Origin: Phycisphaera sp.
GTDB taxonomy: Bacteria > Planctomycetota > Phycisphaerae > Phycisphaerales > Phycisphaeraceae
Direction: 5' to 3'
Assembly (NCBI GenBank): GCA_016125215.1
Contig: WGMF01000028.1
Span: 124,001-188,000, forward strand
Length of the DNA stretch: 64,000 nt
Part shown: one piece after another, positions 34,948 to 44,277 of the stretch
Layout of the letters: every line of letters begins with the position of its first letter
How positions within the stretch are numbered: position 1 is the first letter of the stretch
Translations under genes and position numbers: made by a program
Notes under the pieces: model-generated
The model's database searches: none
What the model was told of the DNA's origin: nothing
Seen by the model: only the letters and a program-made list of their open reading frames with translations

Positions 34948-37035
34948 ATGCCCCAACAAAACCAGCCCGACCGCCAGAACCACGACGACGACAACCGTCC
35001 ATCGTCCAACTCACCCGACGGCGGGAAGAACAGCCCGTCGCAGGGCGGCGGACCGGGTGGTAAAGGCCCGAACAACAACCTCTCCTCGCGCAGCATCTAC
35101 TTCTGGGTGCTCATCGCGGCGCTGCTCCTGCTCCTGGCTTTCGTCGTCACCTCGACCCAGAACCAGGCACGGATGATCTCCGCGCAGGACTTCGTCACCC
35201 ACGCCAAGGAAAAACACTTCACCGACGACGGCGTCACCGTCTACGATGAACGCTTCGTCGGCACGCTCCGCGATGACGTGCCCGTGGCCGACGAGGGCAA
35301 GCTCACGCAGACCCGCCGGGTTGCCGCCAAGATCGACCCGTCCGTCAAAGAGTATTACATCAAGCAGCTCGACCCGATCGTCAAGCTCAACTACGACCCC
35401 GGCACATCGCTCCTGCTGCCCATCCTGCTCAACTGGGGTCCGCTCATCATCATCGGGCTCTTCCTGTGGTTCGTCGTCTTCCGCTCTTTCCGCGGCGCGG
35501 GCGGCGGCGCGGGGATGCTGGGCAACTTCGGACGCTCCCGCCACAAGATCATGAACAAGGAACACTCCAACGTCATGCTCAGCGACGTCGCGGGCATCGA
35601 CGAAGCGAAAGAGGAAGTCGGCGAGATCATCGAGTTCCTCAAGAACCCCAAGAAGTTCCAGCGCCTCGGCGGGCGTGTGCCGCGCGGCGTATTACTCATC
35701 GGCAACCCCGGCTGCGGCAAGACGCTCCTGGCCAAAGCGGTGGCCGGCGAGGCCGACGTGCCCTTCTTCTCGATCTCCGGCTCGGACTTTGTCGAGATGT
35801 TCGTCGGTGTCGGCGCGTCGCGCGTCCGTGACCTCTTCAAACAAGCCAAAGACTCCTCGCCGTGCATCATCTTCCTCGACGAGATCGACGCGGTGGGCCG
35901 ACGACGCGGATCGGGCTTTTCCTCAGGTGGCCACGACGAACGTGAACAGACGCTCAACGCCATCCTCGTCGAGATGGACGGCTTCGACACCAACGACCAG
36001 GTCATCGTCATGGCGGCCACCAACCGCAACGACGTGCTCGACCCCGCCCTCACCCGCCCAGGACGGTTCGACCGACAGATCCACGTCCCCCTGCCCGACA
36101 TCAAGGGACGCCTCGAAATCCTCAAGGTCCACTCCCGGCGGATCAAGATGTCTCCCCACGTCGACCTCGAACGCCTGGCGCGCGGCACCCCGATGTTCAG
36201 TGGTGCCGACCTGGCGGCCATCATCAACGAGGCCGCCATTGCCGCCACGCTTTTGAACAAAGACTTCGTCGAACAGGAAGACCTCGAAGAGGCGCGCGAC
36301 AAGGTGAAGTTCGGCAAAGCGCGAAAGAGCCAGAAGGTCGAGCAGGACGAGCGCGTCGCCACCGCGTACCACGAGGCCGGCCACGCCGTCGTGCAGAAAC
36401 AGCTCAAACACGCCGACCCGCTGCACAAGGTGACGATTATCCCGCGCGGACAGGCGATGGGTGCGACGTTCAGCCTTCCCGAAAAAGACCGCTACGGCTA
36501 CGGCTATCGATACCTCCACGACACGATGCGCGTGCTCTGTGGCGGACGCATCGCCGAACAGAAAAAGACCGGTGACGTCTCCAGCGGCGCAGCGATGGAC
36601 ATCCGCATGGCCACCGCCTATGCACGCCACATGATCCTCGAGTGGGGCATGAGCGAGAAGCTGGGCTTCGTGAACTACTCCGGTTCAGACACCCGCGAAC
36701 TCTTCATCCCCGAAAAAGATTACTCCGACCACACCGCCAAAGTGATTGACGAAGAGGTCAAGCGGATGATCGACGAGGCCTACCGCGACGCGGTCAAGGT
36801 GATCGAAGAAAACTGGGACAAGATCGTGGCCCTGGCCGAGGCGCTGCTCAAGTACGAGACGCTTTCGTCGGACGACGTGGACCGCCTGATGCGTGGCGAC
36901 CAGCTCAGCAAGCCGACGGTGAGCGACCTGCTCGCCGCCGAGACCGCCAAGCTGGCGCCCAAGCCGCAGGCCAAAGCGAGTGACAAACCCGACACCGCCC
37001 CCGGTGGCCCCGGCGCATTCCCCAGCCCGGCGTGA
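34948..37035 (+). CDS. ftsH: ATP-dependent zinc metalloprotease FtsH
   Basis: FtsH is a membrane-anchored AAA+ protease that degrades misfolded membrane and regulatory proteins. The 695-residue protein has an unusually long Asn/Asp/Gly-rich N-terminus (about 1-48), a membrane helix (about 52-72), a periplasmic domain, a second helix (about 155-178), and the AAA domain with Walker A GNPGCGKT (about 252-259), Walker [12 protein letters not shown] and the second region of homology [23 protein letters not shown]. The protease domain has the zinc motif HEAGH. Walker A normally reads GPPGTGKT; both changes keep the invariant Gly, Lys and Thr. The ATG 34948 has GAGGA upstream. It is followed 27 bases later by hicB. 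Confidence 0.97.
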   Translation: MPQQNQPDRQNHDDDNRPSSNSPDGGKNSPSQGGGPGGKGPNNNLSSRSIYFWVLIAALLLLLAFVVTSTQNQARMISAQDFVTHAKEKHFTDDGVTVYDERFVGTLRDDVPVADEGKLTQTRRVAAKIDPSVKEYYIKQLDPIVKLNYDPGTSLLLPILLNWGPLIIIGLFLWFVVFRSFRGAGGGAGMLGNFGRSRHKIMNKEHSNVMLSDVAGIDEAKEEVGEIIEFLKNPKKFQRLGGRVPRGVLLIGNPGCGKTLLAKAVAGEADVPFFSISGSDFVEMFVGVGASRVRDLFKQAKDSSPCIIFLDEIDAVGRRRGSGFSSGGHDEREQTLNAILVEMDGFDTNDQVIVMAATNRNDVLDPALTRPGRFDRQIHVPLPDIKGRLEILKVHSRRIKMSPHVDLERLARGTPMFSGADLAAIINEAAIAATLLNKDFVEQEDLEEARDKVKFGKARKSQKVEQDERVATAYHEAGHAVVQKQLKHADPLHKVTIIPRGQAMGATFSLPEKDRYGYGYRYLHDTMRVLCGGRIAEQKKTGDVSSGAAMDIRMATAYARHMILEWGMSEKLGFVNYSGSDTRELFIPEKDYSDHTAKVIDEEVKRMIDEAYRDAVKVIEENWDKIVALAEALLKYETLSSDDVDRLMRGDQLSKPTVSDLLAAETAKLAPKPQAKASDKPDTAPGGPGAFPSPA

Positions 37036-37062
37036 GACTTCATTTGACACGCAGGTGATCTC

Positions 37063-37266
37063 ATGAAAATCAAAGTCGTTATCCATCATGCGGAAGAGGG
37101 CGGCTACTGGGCCGAGGTCCCCGCCCTTCCCGGCTGCGCTACGCAAGGAGAGACCTTCGAGGAGCTGCTGAAAAATATCTACGAAGCCGTTGAAGCCTGC
37201 CTGTCGGTTGATGTCGCCACGACCGAACCCGATGAGAAGCAACAGGTGATGGAAATAGCTGTGTGA
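37063..37266 (+). CDS. hicB: HicB-family antitoxin
   Basis: The 67-residue protein has the HicB ferredoxin-like fold start: [44 protein letters not shown]. The C-terminal DNA-binding domain of some HicB proteins is absent, as in short type members. HicB neutralises the RNase HicA. Its TGA stop overlaps the GTG start of hicA (GTGA), a sign of coupled translation. It follows ftsH by 27 bases and may be read through from it. Confidence 0.88.
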   Translation: MKIKVVIHHAEEGGYWAEVPALPGCATQGETFEELLKNIYEAVEACLSVDVATTEPDEKQQVMEIAV

Positions 37267-37468
37267 AGCAGGTCTCTGGAAACATCTATGCAAAGTCTTG
37301 GGGCAACACGGCTGGTCACTCTTACGAGTCGCTGGCAGCCATCATGTATACGGCAAACAAGGCAGCGTGGTACGTTTGTCCGTCCCCGTGCACGGCAATC
37401 GGCCATTGAAACTTGGGCTGTTACGCCATCTGCTCAAAATCGCCGGCTTGTCCGAATCGGATATCTAA
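37263..37468 (+). pseudogene. hicA: HicA-family toxin, frameshifted
   Basis: GTG 37263 starts VKQVSG, which fits the HicA N-terminus, but the frame then fails near 37280. Reading on in the other frame from CAT 37283 gives HLCKVLGQHGWSLLRVAGSHHVYGKQG and then VRLSVPVHGNRPLKLGLLRHLLKIAGLS, a normal HicA with the catalytic His in GSHH. One A is missing in the GGAAAC stretch at 37278-37283. The toxin is therefore broken by a single-base deletion, or the sequence has an error there. The antitoxin gene is intact, so loss of the toxin would be tolerable. Confidence 0.85.
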
Positions 37469-37502
37469 TTCGTCCGTTTGGGGTTTAACTGCGTCTCCTT
37501 TA

Positions 37503-38408
37503 TCACGGGAAATGCAGTTGCATCACCCACTTCTCCCACCGCGCCTGAAACGCGGCCATGTCTTTCTCGTTGAGCACCTTGACGAGTGTTGCGTAGCCCG
37601 TGGGGTCGTCGGCGTGGTTATCGTGGAACTGTTGATAGAACTCGCGGAGCTTGCCGCGCTGCTGGAGGTAATAACACAGGTAACGGGCCTGGGCGTAGTT
37701 GTTGCCGCGCTTCGCGGTGTAGAACTCATGCGAGGTCGTGACGGTGAGTTCCTTGAACGAGGGCAGGCCGCTGTTCTTGATCGCGTCCTTGAGGCCGGCT
37801 AAACGCCAGTTGGTCAGGCCCACGATCTGGCCGTCGCGCTCGGCGGATTGTTCGTAGAGCGAGCCGAGGCCCTCGTTGAACCACGCGGGACACTCGGGGA
37901 AGTTTGCCTCCATGAACGGGTGAACGATCTCGTGGACCAGCGTGCCCCCTCCTGTGGCGATGTTCATCACCAGCGCACGGTTAGTCGACGAGTAGTAGCC
38001 GTAGGGCGTGTGCGGTTTGGAGCCGAACAACACCTCAGCGTTTTTTTCGTACGACTCTTTGTCCTTGAAGAGCCAGATGTCGAGGATGTGCAGGGGGTCG
38101 CTCTCGAAGTAGGCTTGCTTGAGCTGCGTCGTGGCCCAGCGCACGGTGCTCGCTGCGCGCTGACTGACACGCTCGGGCGATTCGTCGCCGACGACGACGA
38201 AAGGCTTTTCGATGACGATGGTGAAGCCCTCGCCCGGAAGTCTGGCTTTGAGGGCCCGGACGTGCTCCGCAAAATCGGCGTCCGTAAACCGGGCTGGCGA
38301 GTCCCGCGGCGTGTCGTCCGAAGCCACGCAACAGCGACCCCCGCCCCATATCATGCAAAGCCACATAGCGATGATCCGACTCGCCGGGTGGTGAATACTG
38401 TTGAACAT
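37503..38408 (-). CDS. Secreted HExxH (DUF1570-like) putative metallopeptidase
   Basis: The 301-residue protein has an N-terminal hydrophobic segment (about 13-24) followed by CCVASDD, so it is exported. Residues about 70-200 contain the HEIVHPF metal motif (TGGGTLVHEIVHPFMEANF), then CPAWFNEGLGSLYEQ with the downstream Glu. This is the gluzincin-like pattern of the DUF1570 family common in planctomycetes. The C-terminal part is helical with RYLCYYLQQRGKLREFYQQF. It is probably a peptidase, but activity is unproven. The ATG 38408 is preferred; a second ATG sits at the hydrophobic segment. It is divergent from rpsO. Confidence 0.75.
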   Translation of the reverse strand: MFNSIHHPASRIIAMWLCMIWGGGRCCVASDDTPRDSPARFTDADFAEHVRALKARLPGEGFTIVIEKPFVVVGDESPERVSQRAASTVRWATTQLKQAYFESDPLHILDIWLFKDKESYEKNAEVLFGSKPHTPYGYYSSTNRALVMNIATGGGTLVHEIVHPFMEANFPECPAWFNEGLGSLYEQSAERDGQIVGLTNWRLAGLKDAIKNSGLPSFKELTVTTSHEFYTAKRGNNYAQARYLCYYLQQRGKLREFYQQFHDNHADDPTGYATLVKVLNEKDMAAFQARWEKWVMQLHFP

Positions 38409-38676
38409 GTCATGCGTCCGAAAGAGCTTAGGTTCTTTATTATGACGCACTGCCGTGGTATGAGGTTCACGGGCTTGCCGTTTGGCGGGCCAGTGGCCGT
38501 TTGCTGGGGGGTCGGATTTGAGATATCCTTTTTCCTTCGTCGAACCGCGTCCCGGTCTCGGCAACGTAGCCGACTCACTGGGACGACGGGGATCAAGTGC
38601 CCCCCTCCGGAAGTTTTCCCCGGCGTAAATGCCCTCGGGATGACAGGGTGGGGGAACAACCACAGGAGCACCGACC

Positions 38677-38946
38677 ATGTCCATCACAGCCGAACGCAAG
38701 ACCCAGGTCATCGCAGACTTCCGCCGATCCGAACAGGACTCCGGCTCGCCCGAGGTGCAGGTCGCCCTGCTCACCGAGCGCATCAACTCCCTCACCGACC
38801 ACCTGCGCAACCACAAGAAAGACCACGCCTCCCGCCGCGGCCTGCTCATGATGGTCGCCAAACGAAACAGCCTGCTCAAGTACCTGTCGAACACCAACCA
38901 CGACAGCTACACCCAGCTCATCGGCAAGCTCGGCCTGCGCAAGTAA
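38677..38946 (+). CDS. rpsO: 30S ribosomal protein S15
   Basis: The 89-residue protein is a full-length S15: [14 protein letters not shown], the [39 protein letters not shown] block binding 16S rRNA, and the [12 protein letters not shown] end. The ATG at 38677 is preceded by CAGGAGC. S15 autoregulates its own translation in other bacteria; the 268-base upstream region may hold such a structure but none was identified. pnp, often the next gene, lies 8 kb away here. Confidence 0.97.
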   Translation: MSITAERKTQVIADFRRSEQDSGSPEVQVALLTERINSLTDHLRNHKKDHASRRGLLMMVAKRNSLLKYLSNTNHDSYTQLIGKLGLRK

Positions 38947-38949
38947 CCC

Positions 38950-38999
38950 CCGGAAGTTGGCCCCGGAAGTTGGCCCCGGAAGTTAAGAACCCGGAAGTT
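38950..38999. repeat. Four tandem CCGGAAGTT words after rpsO
   Basis: Exact copies start at 38950, 38963, 38976 and 38991; the first three are spaced by 13 bases as CCGGAAGTTGGCC. They lie between the rpsO stop and its terminator, so they are in the 3' untranslated region. Confidence 0.9.
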
Positions 39000-39024
39000 A
39001 AACTCAACTTTTTGAACCTCCCAG

Positions 39025-39055
39025 CCCCGCATGAACATGCGGGGTTTCTTTTTAT
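39025..39055 (+). terminator. Intrinsic terminator of rpsO
   Basis: CCCCGCATG and CATGCGGGG pair as a nine-base stem with a minimal loop, followed by TTTCTTTTT. It lies 80 bases after rpsO and just before the convergent sulfatase stop. Confidence 0.9.
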
Positions 39056-39058
39056 CAT

Positions 39059-40513
39059 TCAGACTGTCGGGTGCGTGTAATCCTCCGCGCGGACCTGCGG
39101 GACGGTCCATGCGGCGTTCTTTTCGGGGTAGAGCGCGCCGACATCCTTGCGCCAATCGACGAGTTTCTTGTGGAGCGAGCGCGTGATCTCGGGTTCGGCC
39201 TTTGATCGCTCGCGCACCTCGCTCGGGTCGTCGGGGAGGTGGTAGAGCTCGATGCGACCGTCTTCGAAATACTCGATGAGCTTCCAGTCGCCGTCGCGGA
39301 TGGACGAGGAAGGCGTGCCGCCCTGGTTGCCGTAGTGGGGGTAGTGCCAGAAAACCGGGCCGCGCGGCGGGGTTTTTTCTTCGCCACGCAATCTCGGCAT
39401 GAAACTCACGCCATCGACGTGCTGTTTGGGGTCGAGCGGCAGGCCCGCGGCTTCGAGGAACGTCGGGTAAAAATCGGGGCTGGTCACCGGCTCTCGGCAG
39501 ACCGACCCCGCTTCGATCACACCCGGCCAGTGGCAGATCAAAGGCTCACGCACGCCGCCCTCTTCGAGCCAACCCTTGCCCTCGGCCAGCGGGAGGTTGC
39601 AGGTCGGTGAGCCCTCGCTTGTGGCCAATCCGCCGTTGTCGGAGGTGAAGACCACGAGCGTGTTGTTTTCGATGGCCTGCTCGTGGAGTGTCTGCACCAG
39701 TCGCCCGACACAGGTGTCCATGATCTCGACCATGGCGGCGTAGACGGGGTTGGACTGGATGACACGGCGCATGACGCGGCGCTGGCCGGTGGGATCGGAG
39801 GGAACGGGTTCGCCGGGGATGATCGCCTCAGCCCTGTCGAGGCCGAGTTTCCTGGCTTTCTCGTGGTACTTCTCGACGAGCGCTTCGGGCGCTTCGATGG
39901 GTGTGTGGACGAGGTAGTGCCAGAAGTTGAGGAAGAAGGGTTTGGACCTGTCACGTTTCTCGATCAGCTCGCGGGCTTTCTGCGTGAGGTACTCATCGAG
40001 ATAAGTGCCCTCGGGGACGGGCGCGTCCTTGAGCGGGGGGAGCTTCCACGGCGCGAAGTAACCGCCCTTGCCCATCGGTGCCCCGTGCTCGCAACCGCCG
40101 ACGTTGACATCGAAGCCGCGCTGCTGGGGCAGTGATCCTTCACCGCCCAGGTGCCACTTGCCGACGTGCCAGGTCTGGTACCCGCCGTCACGCAGGGATG
40201 TGGGTAGCGTGCGTTCGCTCGCGTGCAGGTTGTGCAGGTAAGGCGCCTCGACCATCCGGTACTTCCGGGGGTGGGCCTTGCCGCTGACGTCGATGTAATC
40301 GGTGATGCCGACGCGCGGGGGGTATTTTCCCGTCATCAAGCTGCCGCGCGTCGGGGAGCAGACGGGGCAGGCGGCGTACGCATCGGTGAAGACCATCCCC
40401 CCGGAAGCCAGGCGATCAAGATGGGGCGTTTCATAAAAAGTACTGCCGAAGCAGGACAGGTCCCGCCAGCCCAGGTCGTCTGTGAGGATGAAGAGGATGT
40501 TGGGTTTGGGCAT
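39059..40513 (-). CDS. Sulfatase
   Basis: The 484-residue protein is an alkaline-phosphatase-superfamily sulfatase. The metal ligands Asp-Asp appear in ILFILTDDLGWRDLSCFGS (residues about 5-23), and the nucleophile Cys to be converted to formylglycine lies in PVCSPTRGSLMTGKYPPRVG (about 52-71). The C-terminal part has the SDNGG stretch. The target is likely a sulfated polysaccharide or glycan. No N-terminal signal peptide is visible, since the family's first strand begins at residue 4, so the enzyme appears cytoplasmic or its export signal is missing. No formylglycine-generating enzyme gene lies near. The ATG 40513 has no strong ribosome site. Confidence 0.92.
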   Translation of the reverse strand: MPKPNILFILTDDLGWRDLSCFGSTFYETPHLDRLASGGMVFTDAYAACPVCSPTRGSLMTGKYPPRVGITDYIDVSGKAHPRKYRMVEAPYLHNLHASERTLPTSLRDGGYQTWHVGKWHLGGEGSLPQQRGFDVNVGGCEHGAPMGKGGYFAPWKLPPLKDAPVPEGTYLDEYLTQKARELIEKRDRSKPFFLNFWHYLVHTPIEAPEALVEKYHEKARKLGLDRAEAIIPGEPVPSDPTGQRRVMRRVIQSNPVYAAMVEIMDTCVGRLVQTLHEQAIENNTLVVFTSDNGGLATSEGSPTCNLPLAEGKGWLEEGGVREPLICHWPGVIEAGSVCREPVTSPDFYPTFLEAAGLPLDPKQHVDGVSFMPRLRGEEKTPPRGPVFWHYPHYGNQGGTPSSSIRDGDWKLIEYFEDGRIELYHLPDDPSEVRERSKAEPEITRSLHKKLVDWRKDVGALYPEKNAAWTVPQVRAEDYTHPTV

Positions 40514-40630
40514 GAGAGAATCTTTCTACCGTTGAGAAAATGATCGCATCGAACCGGACAATCTATGTCGGATCGATCATCGGGTCGAGCAGGAGAGATG
40601 ATTGCCGGATTTCATTAAGACAAGAAACTC

Positions 40631-40794
40631 ACCACAGAGAACACAGAGGGCACAGAGAAAATCGGGAAGAAGACTTATTCGCAGATTACGCAGATTCACG
40701 CAGATTCAGATGCCCAGGCGTGGAGATGCTTCCCGCTGCCCTCTGACATCATCCATCATCCATTCCCTTGCCCCCTCTCTGTGTCCTCTGTGGT
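40631..40794. repeat. Modular repeat with ACAGAG outer arms
   Basis: The 305-base gap 40514-40818 holds ACCACAGAGAACACAGAGGG at 40631 and its inverse ending CTCTGTGGT at 40794. Between them are an unpaired GCAGATT series near 40679-40708 and a CATCATCCATCATCC tract near 40747-40762. No gene is visible in the rest. Confidence 0.8.
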
Positions 40795-40818
40795 GAAATC
40801 CCGCTCCTCGCACGCAGA

Positions 40819-43800
40819 TCATGGCGACGCGGGCATGGCCGCCCGGAAGGACTCAGCCGCCTGTTGCCACTCGCCGGTGTGCTGGTGGATCAGGCCCATG
40901 AGGTAGTGGGCGTCTTTCGTTTCGGGGTGTTTGTCAAGAACAGCTTCGACGATTGGCCGGGCGGCGTCCCACCGGTCCAGCGCGATCAACGACCGGGCAC
41001 GCAGGACATCGGCCACCGGCTCGGGCCGAGAGGCCGCGGGCAGCCGATCCAGCGCGTCGATGGCCTGCGCAGGCTGACCCGAATCCACCAGCACGCGCAC
41101 GAGTTCCATCGCAAGCGACGGGTCCTCCGGGTGCAGCGGGATCGCTTCACCGAGCACCTCCAGCGCCTTGGGGTATTGCTTTTGTTCCACGAGTCTGCGG
41201 ACGACACGGAGGTATTGCTCCGCCTCGACGCCGTGGTGCGCACCGACGGTGCCATTGTTTTGTTTACGCATCGCGTCGCGGGGGTCTTCGCTGGTGCGGG
41301 CCAGGTTGAGGTACGCCTCGACGGTGAGCGCAAGAGTACGAGGCGCGCCGCCGAGCCTGGCCACGACCCGTCCGTCGGGTTCGAGCACCACCGCCATCGG
41401 CAGCGCCTTGGGCGTCTGCCCCGTCACATCCGCCGGCGGCTCGGAGACGATGCGCCACGACGCATCGCACACAGCCCGGACCTCATCTAACAACGTGTTA
41501 TCCCCCGCCAGGTCCGCCACCACCACGACCCGCTGGGCGTCCGGGTCGTGGTCCTTGCGATCGAACCAAGATCGCACAGCCTTGAGCGTCTGCACGTCCG
41601 ACTCGGGCCGGCCGCGGACGAGCAGCAGGAGCGTCGGCTTGTCTTCGAAGGGGAGTGTGATCGGTTGGCCGAGTGCGTCCCGGCCTTCCCATTGCATGGA
41701 CCGTTCATCGGGCGGCGGGGGCTGGGCACGGACGCGCTGCGCGGTTTGGCCGGCCTCGCGCTGCTCGTCGATGGGCACGGGTTGGTCACGGTCGTACCCG
41801 AAGGGCACGTGGCACGCCGAGACGCAGCGCCCGCCGGTGTCGGTGCGCGTGAACTCGAGCGGTGCCAGCCAGTCGTTGTAGGGGACCTGAGTTTTCACCA
41901 GCCGATCATTGGGGCCGGCGTGGGCGTCGTGGCAGACGCGGCAGGTTCGGCCGTAGTTCTTGTTGACGTGCAGGGCGTGGAGGTTGAGGCTGCCGTTACG
42001 GAACCCGGTGGGCGACTCCTGGCCCTCGGGGATTTCGCGCTGGTCCGCAAGGTGTTCGTTGTGGCAGGCAAAACACATCGAATACGACTCGTTCTTGAAC
42101 GGGGCGTAGTAGCCGGCGGGGAAGGCACCGACGAGGAGGTTGACCCGGTTTCCGCCGTGCGGGGTGTGGCAGCCGCGGCACTCGCCCTCGGCGATCGGGC
42201 CGTGCTTGTGCAGCGCGTTGTTAGTGACATCCTGTATGGCGGCGATCACGCGGCCGTCTGGCGCGTGGGTGGGCTTGTCGTGGCAGGTGAGGCAGAGCGT
42301 CTCGGAGCGGTCGACAAGGAGCGAGGCGGCGTTCCCGCCGTGCGGCGTGTGGCAGGTGATGCACGAACCGCCCTCGGTTACGGGCGAGTGGGACACCGTG
42401 GCAGAGGCCACCTCCTTTGCGGTCTTTTCGTGGCACTGTTCGCAGAGCCCAGGTACGGTGGCGGTCAGGGCCTTGGGGAAGGCCGAGCCGTGCGCGTCGT
42501 GGCAGCGCTCGCAGCCCTCCTTGAGCGCGTCGTGTGCGAAGGTCGCTTCGCCCAGTTGCCTGCGGAACTCGTCGTGGCAAGTCATGCACAGGTCGGGGCC
42601 GGCCGCGTCGAGGAGCTTGGGGTACATCGAGGCGTGCGGCGGGTGGCAGGCGACGCAATCCCCCTCGCCGACGGGCGTGTGCATGAAGACGCGGGACGCA
42701 AGGATCGGGTCGTGGCAGCGGTTGCACAGCGCCTCGGTCGAGCCTTCACGGGTCATGCTGTGGTCCCGTCCACCGTGCGGGTTGTGGCAGCCCAGGCACT
42801 CGCCGCGCGTGACGGGCGCGTGGACCACGGGCATCGCCTTGACATCGAAGGCGTGGCAATAGGTACACAGGTCCTCGCGCTCCCGGCGGAGCTGGAAGGT
42901 GTGCCTTGCCTCGTCGGTCAACTCGTGGCACACGTCGCACGCCTGCACCGCCAACGGTCCGTGGACGACGGGATAGGACATCACCGCGACGTGGCAGACT
43001 TCCGTGACGCAACTGGGCGTGGCGGTCATCGGGCGATCAACGGTCGTCATCGTGGCCTTGCCGTGACGGACCGGTTCGGAGAGGCGCAAGGGGATGGTGT
43101 CGGTCTCATGCGTGCGGGACGCGAGATCGGCGGTCTGGCGTTTGTTGTGAAGGACGGATTGCCCCAGGTGCAGCACGCGGGGCCCGCTCGCGGTGGTCGG
43201 CTCACCGGGCAGGTCGTTGGGGAAGGTGACGAACCGGTTGAGGGCGTGGCACTGCGCATCGCCGCAGGTCGGCAGCGCGGTGAAGGTCATGTCGCCGTGA
43301 CACTCCGAGCAGGGCAGGTCCCTGTGATTCTTGTCGAGGGATTGGCCTGTCATCGCGTGCTCGAACTTCGGCGGGGTATCGTCGTCGGACTTGTGGTGGC
43401 AGTGGTTGCAGGTCTGCTGGGCGTGGCAGGCGACGCAGGGTTCGTGGCTCTGTTTCCATGCGATGGCGGGCTCGAGCGTGGCGTGACGGTTGGCTTTGTT
43501 CTTGCCGTTGTGACACGAATCGCAGGTGTCGCGCACATGGCACGCGGCGCAGCGGATGCCGAAGGTCTTGACGTGTTCGTCGTGACGGAACGTGACCTTG
43601 CCCCCGGCCGCCGGTACGTAGCGCACGTCATAGCTCTTCACGGTCGGCGGATCGATCGGCGGGTGCATGCGACCGATGATGTCGTCGGGCGTCGGCAGCG
43701 CTTCGGGCTCGTGACCGTGGGCGGGCTTGTGGCAGACCACGCAATCGTTCTCACCCGTCCAGCCCTTGTGGCAGTTCAGGCACTGGCGGTGGTACGCGCC

Positions 43801-44277
43801 CTTGAGCGAGGGCATGTGGATGTCCGACTCGGTGGCGTCGATCTTGTGGCAACTCTTGCACGCGGGGACCGTGTCGGCCTGTGCTTTATCCGGGGGGGCG
43901 GGGTGGTCGGGTGCAGGCGGCGGTGCCGGTCCATCTTCGTGCGCATGGGCGTGCCCGTTGCGGATGGCGATCACGTCGGGCTTTTTGTGGTGACAGGTCT
44001 CGCAACCGTCCCACATCTGGGCCATGTCCGCGTGAAGTTTGTGCGAGAAGGGCACCGGCTGATACCGGTCAGCCAGCTCATCGAGCATCACCGTGTCGGG
44101 CGGGCCGACCGTCTGCGTGAGAGCATCGGCAACCTGCGCGGGAGGCTGCTGCGCCACGGCGATGCGCGGCAAAGCGAACCATGTCATTACGATCCACAAC
44201 ACCGCCCACGTCGCTGGCCCAAGCGTCCGCCACACCCCATCACGACCGCTAAACATGGTCAGGCCCGCATGCATCAT
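40819..44277 (-). CDS. Giant multiheme cytochrome c with thioredoxin-like and TPR domains
   Basis: The 1152-residue protein has a signal peptide (WAVLWIVMTWFALPRIAVAQ). Its cytochrome part (about residues 90-815) carries 22 CxxCH heme motifs plus three unusual ones: CGDAQCH and CVTEVCH (CX4CH) and CVSACH (CX3CH), so up to 25 hemes. Many motifs occur in the paired-heme pattern of NrfB/doubled-CXXCH proteins with HGGN/HGG segments between. From about 865 to 985 lies a thioredoxin-like fold without a CxxC active site, and the last 110 residues form TPR repeats. It should act as a periplasmic electron conduit. The start ATG 44277 overlaps the TGA of the ferredoxin-NrfD gene by one base, so the two are translationally coupled and probably one electron-transfer module. 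Confidence 0.9.
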   Translation of the reverse strand: MMHAGLTMFSGRDGVWRTLGPATWAVLWIVMTWFALPRIAVAQQPPAQVADALTQTVGPPDTVMLDELADRYQPVPFSHKLHADMAQMWDGCETCHHKKPDVIAIRNGHAHAHEDGPAPPPAPDHPAPPDKAQADTVPACKSCHKIDATESDIHMPSLKGAYHRQCLNCHKGWTGENDCVVCHKPAHGHEPEALPTPDDIIGRMHPPIDPPTVKSYDVRYVPAAGGKVTFRHDEHVKTFGIRCAACHVRDTCDSCHNGKNKANRHATLEPAIAWKQSHEPCVACHAQQTCNHCHHKSDDDTPPKFEHAMTGQSLDKNHRDLPCSECHGDMTFTALPTCGDAQCHALNRFVTFPNDLPGEPTTASGPRVLHLGQSVLHNKRQTADLASRTHETDTIPLRLSEPVRHGKATMTTVDRPMTATPSCVTEVCHVAVMSYPVVHGPLAVQACDVCHELTDEARHTFQLRREREDLCTYCHAFDVKAMPVVHAPVTRGECLGCHNPHGGRDHSMTREGSTEALCNRCHDPILASRVFMHTPVGEGDCVACHPPHASMYPKLLDAAGPDLCMTCHDEFRRQLGEATFAHDALKEGCERCHDAHGSAFPKALTATVPGLCEQCHEKTAKEVASATVSHSPVTEGGSCITCHTPHGGNAASLLVDRSETLCLTCHDKPTHAPDGRVIAAIQDVTNNALHKHGPIAEGECRGCHTPHGGNRVNLLVGAFPAGYYAPFKNESYSMCFACHNEHLADQREIPEGQESPTGFRNGSLNLHALHVNKNYGRTCRVCHDAHAGPNDRLVKTQVPYNDWLAPLEFTRTDTGGRCVSACHVPFGYDRDQPVPIDEQREAGQTAQRVRAQPPPPDERSMQWEGRDALGQPITLPFEDKPTLLLLVRGRPESDVQTLKAVRSWFDRKDHDPDAQRVVVVADLAGDNTLLDEVRAVCDASWRIVSEPPADVTGQTPKALPMAVVLEPDGRVVARLGGAPRTLALTVEAYLNLARTSEDPRDAMRKQNNGTVGAHHGVEAEQYLRVVRRLVEQKQYPKALEVLGEAIPLHPEDPSLAMELVRVLVDSGQPAQAIDALDRLPAASRPEPVADVLRARSLIALDRWDAARPIVEAVLDKHPETKDAHYLMGLIHQHTGEWQQAAESFRAAMPASP
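41487..41501. repeat. Palindrome CTAACA-N3-TGTTAT inside the cytochrome gene
   Basis: A near-perfect copy (one mismatch) of the CTAACA-N3-TGTTAG motif; on the coding strand it spells an Asp-Asn-Thr-Leu-Leu-Asp segment with TTG TTA leucine codons. Confidence 0.6.

Noticed and set aside
37288-37488. A 66-codon frame starting with ATG inside the hicA region
   Set aside because: It is out of frame with the HicA motifs and matches nothing; the HicA frame with one deletion explains the region better.
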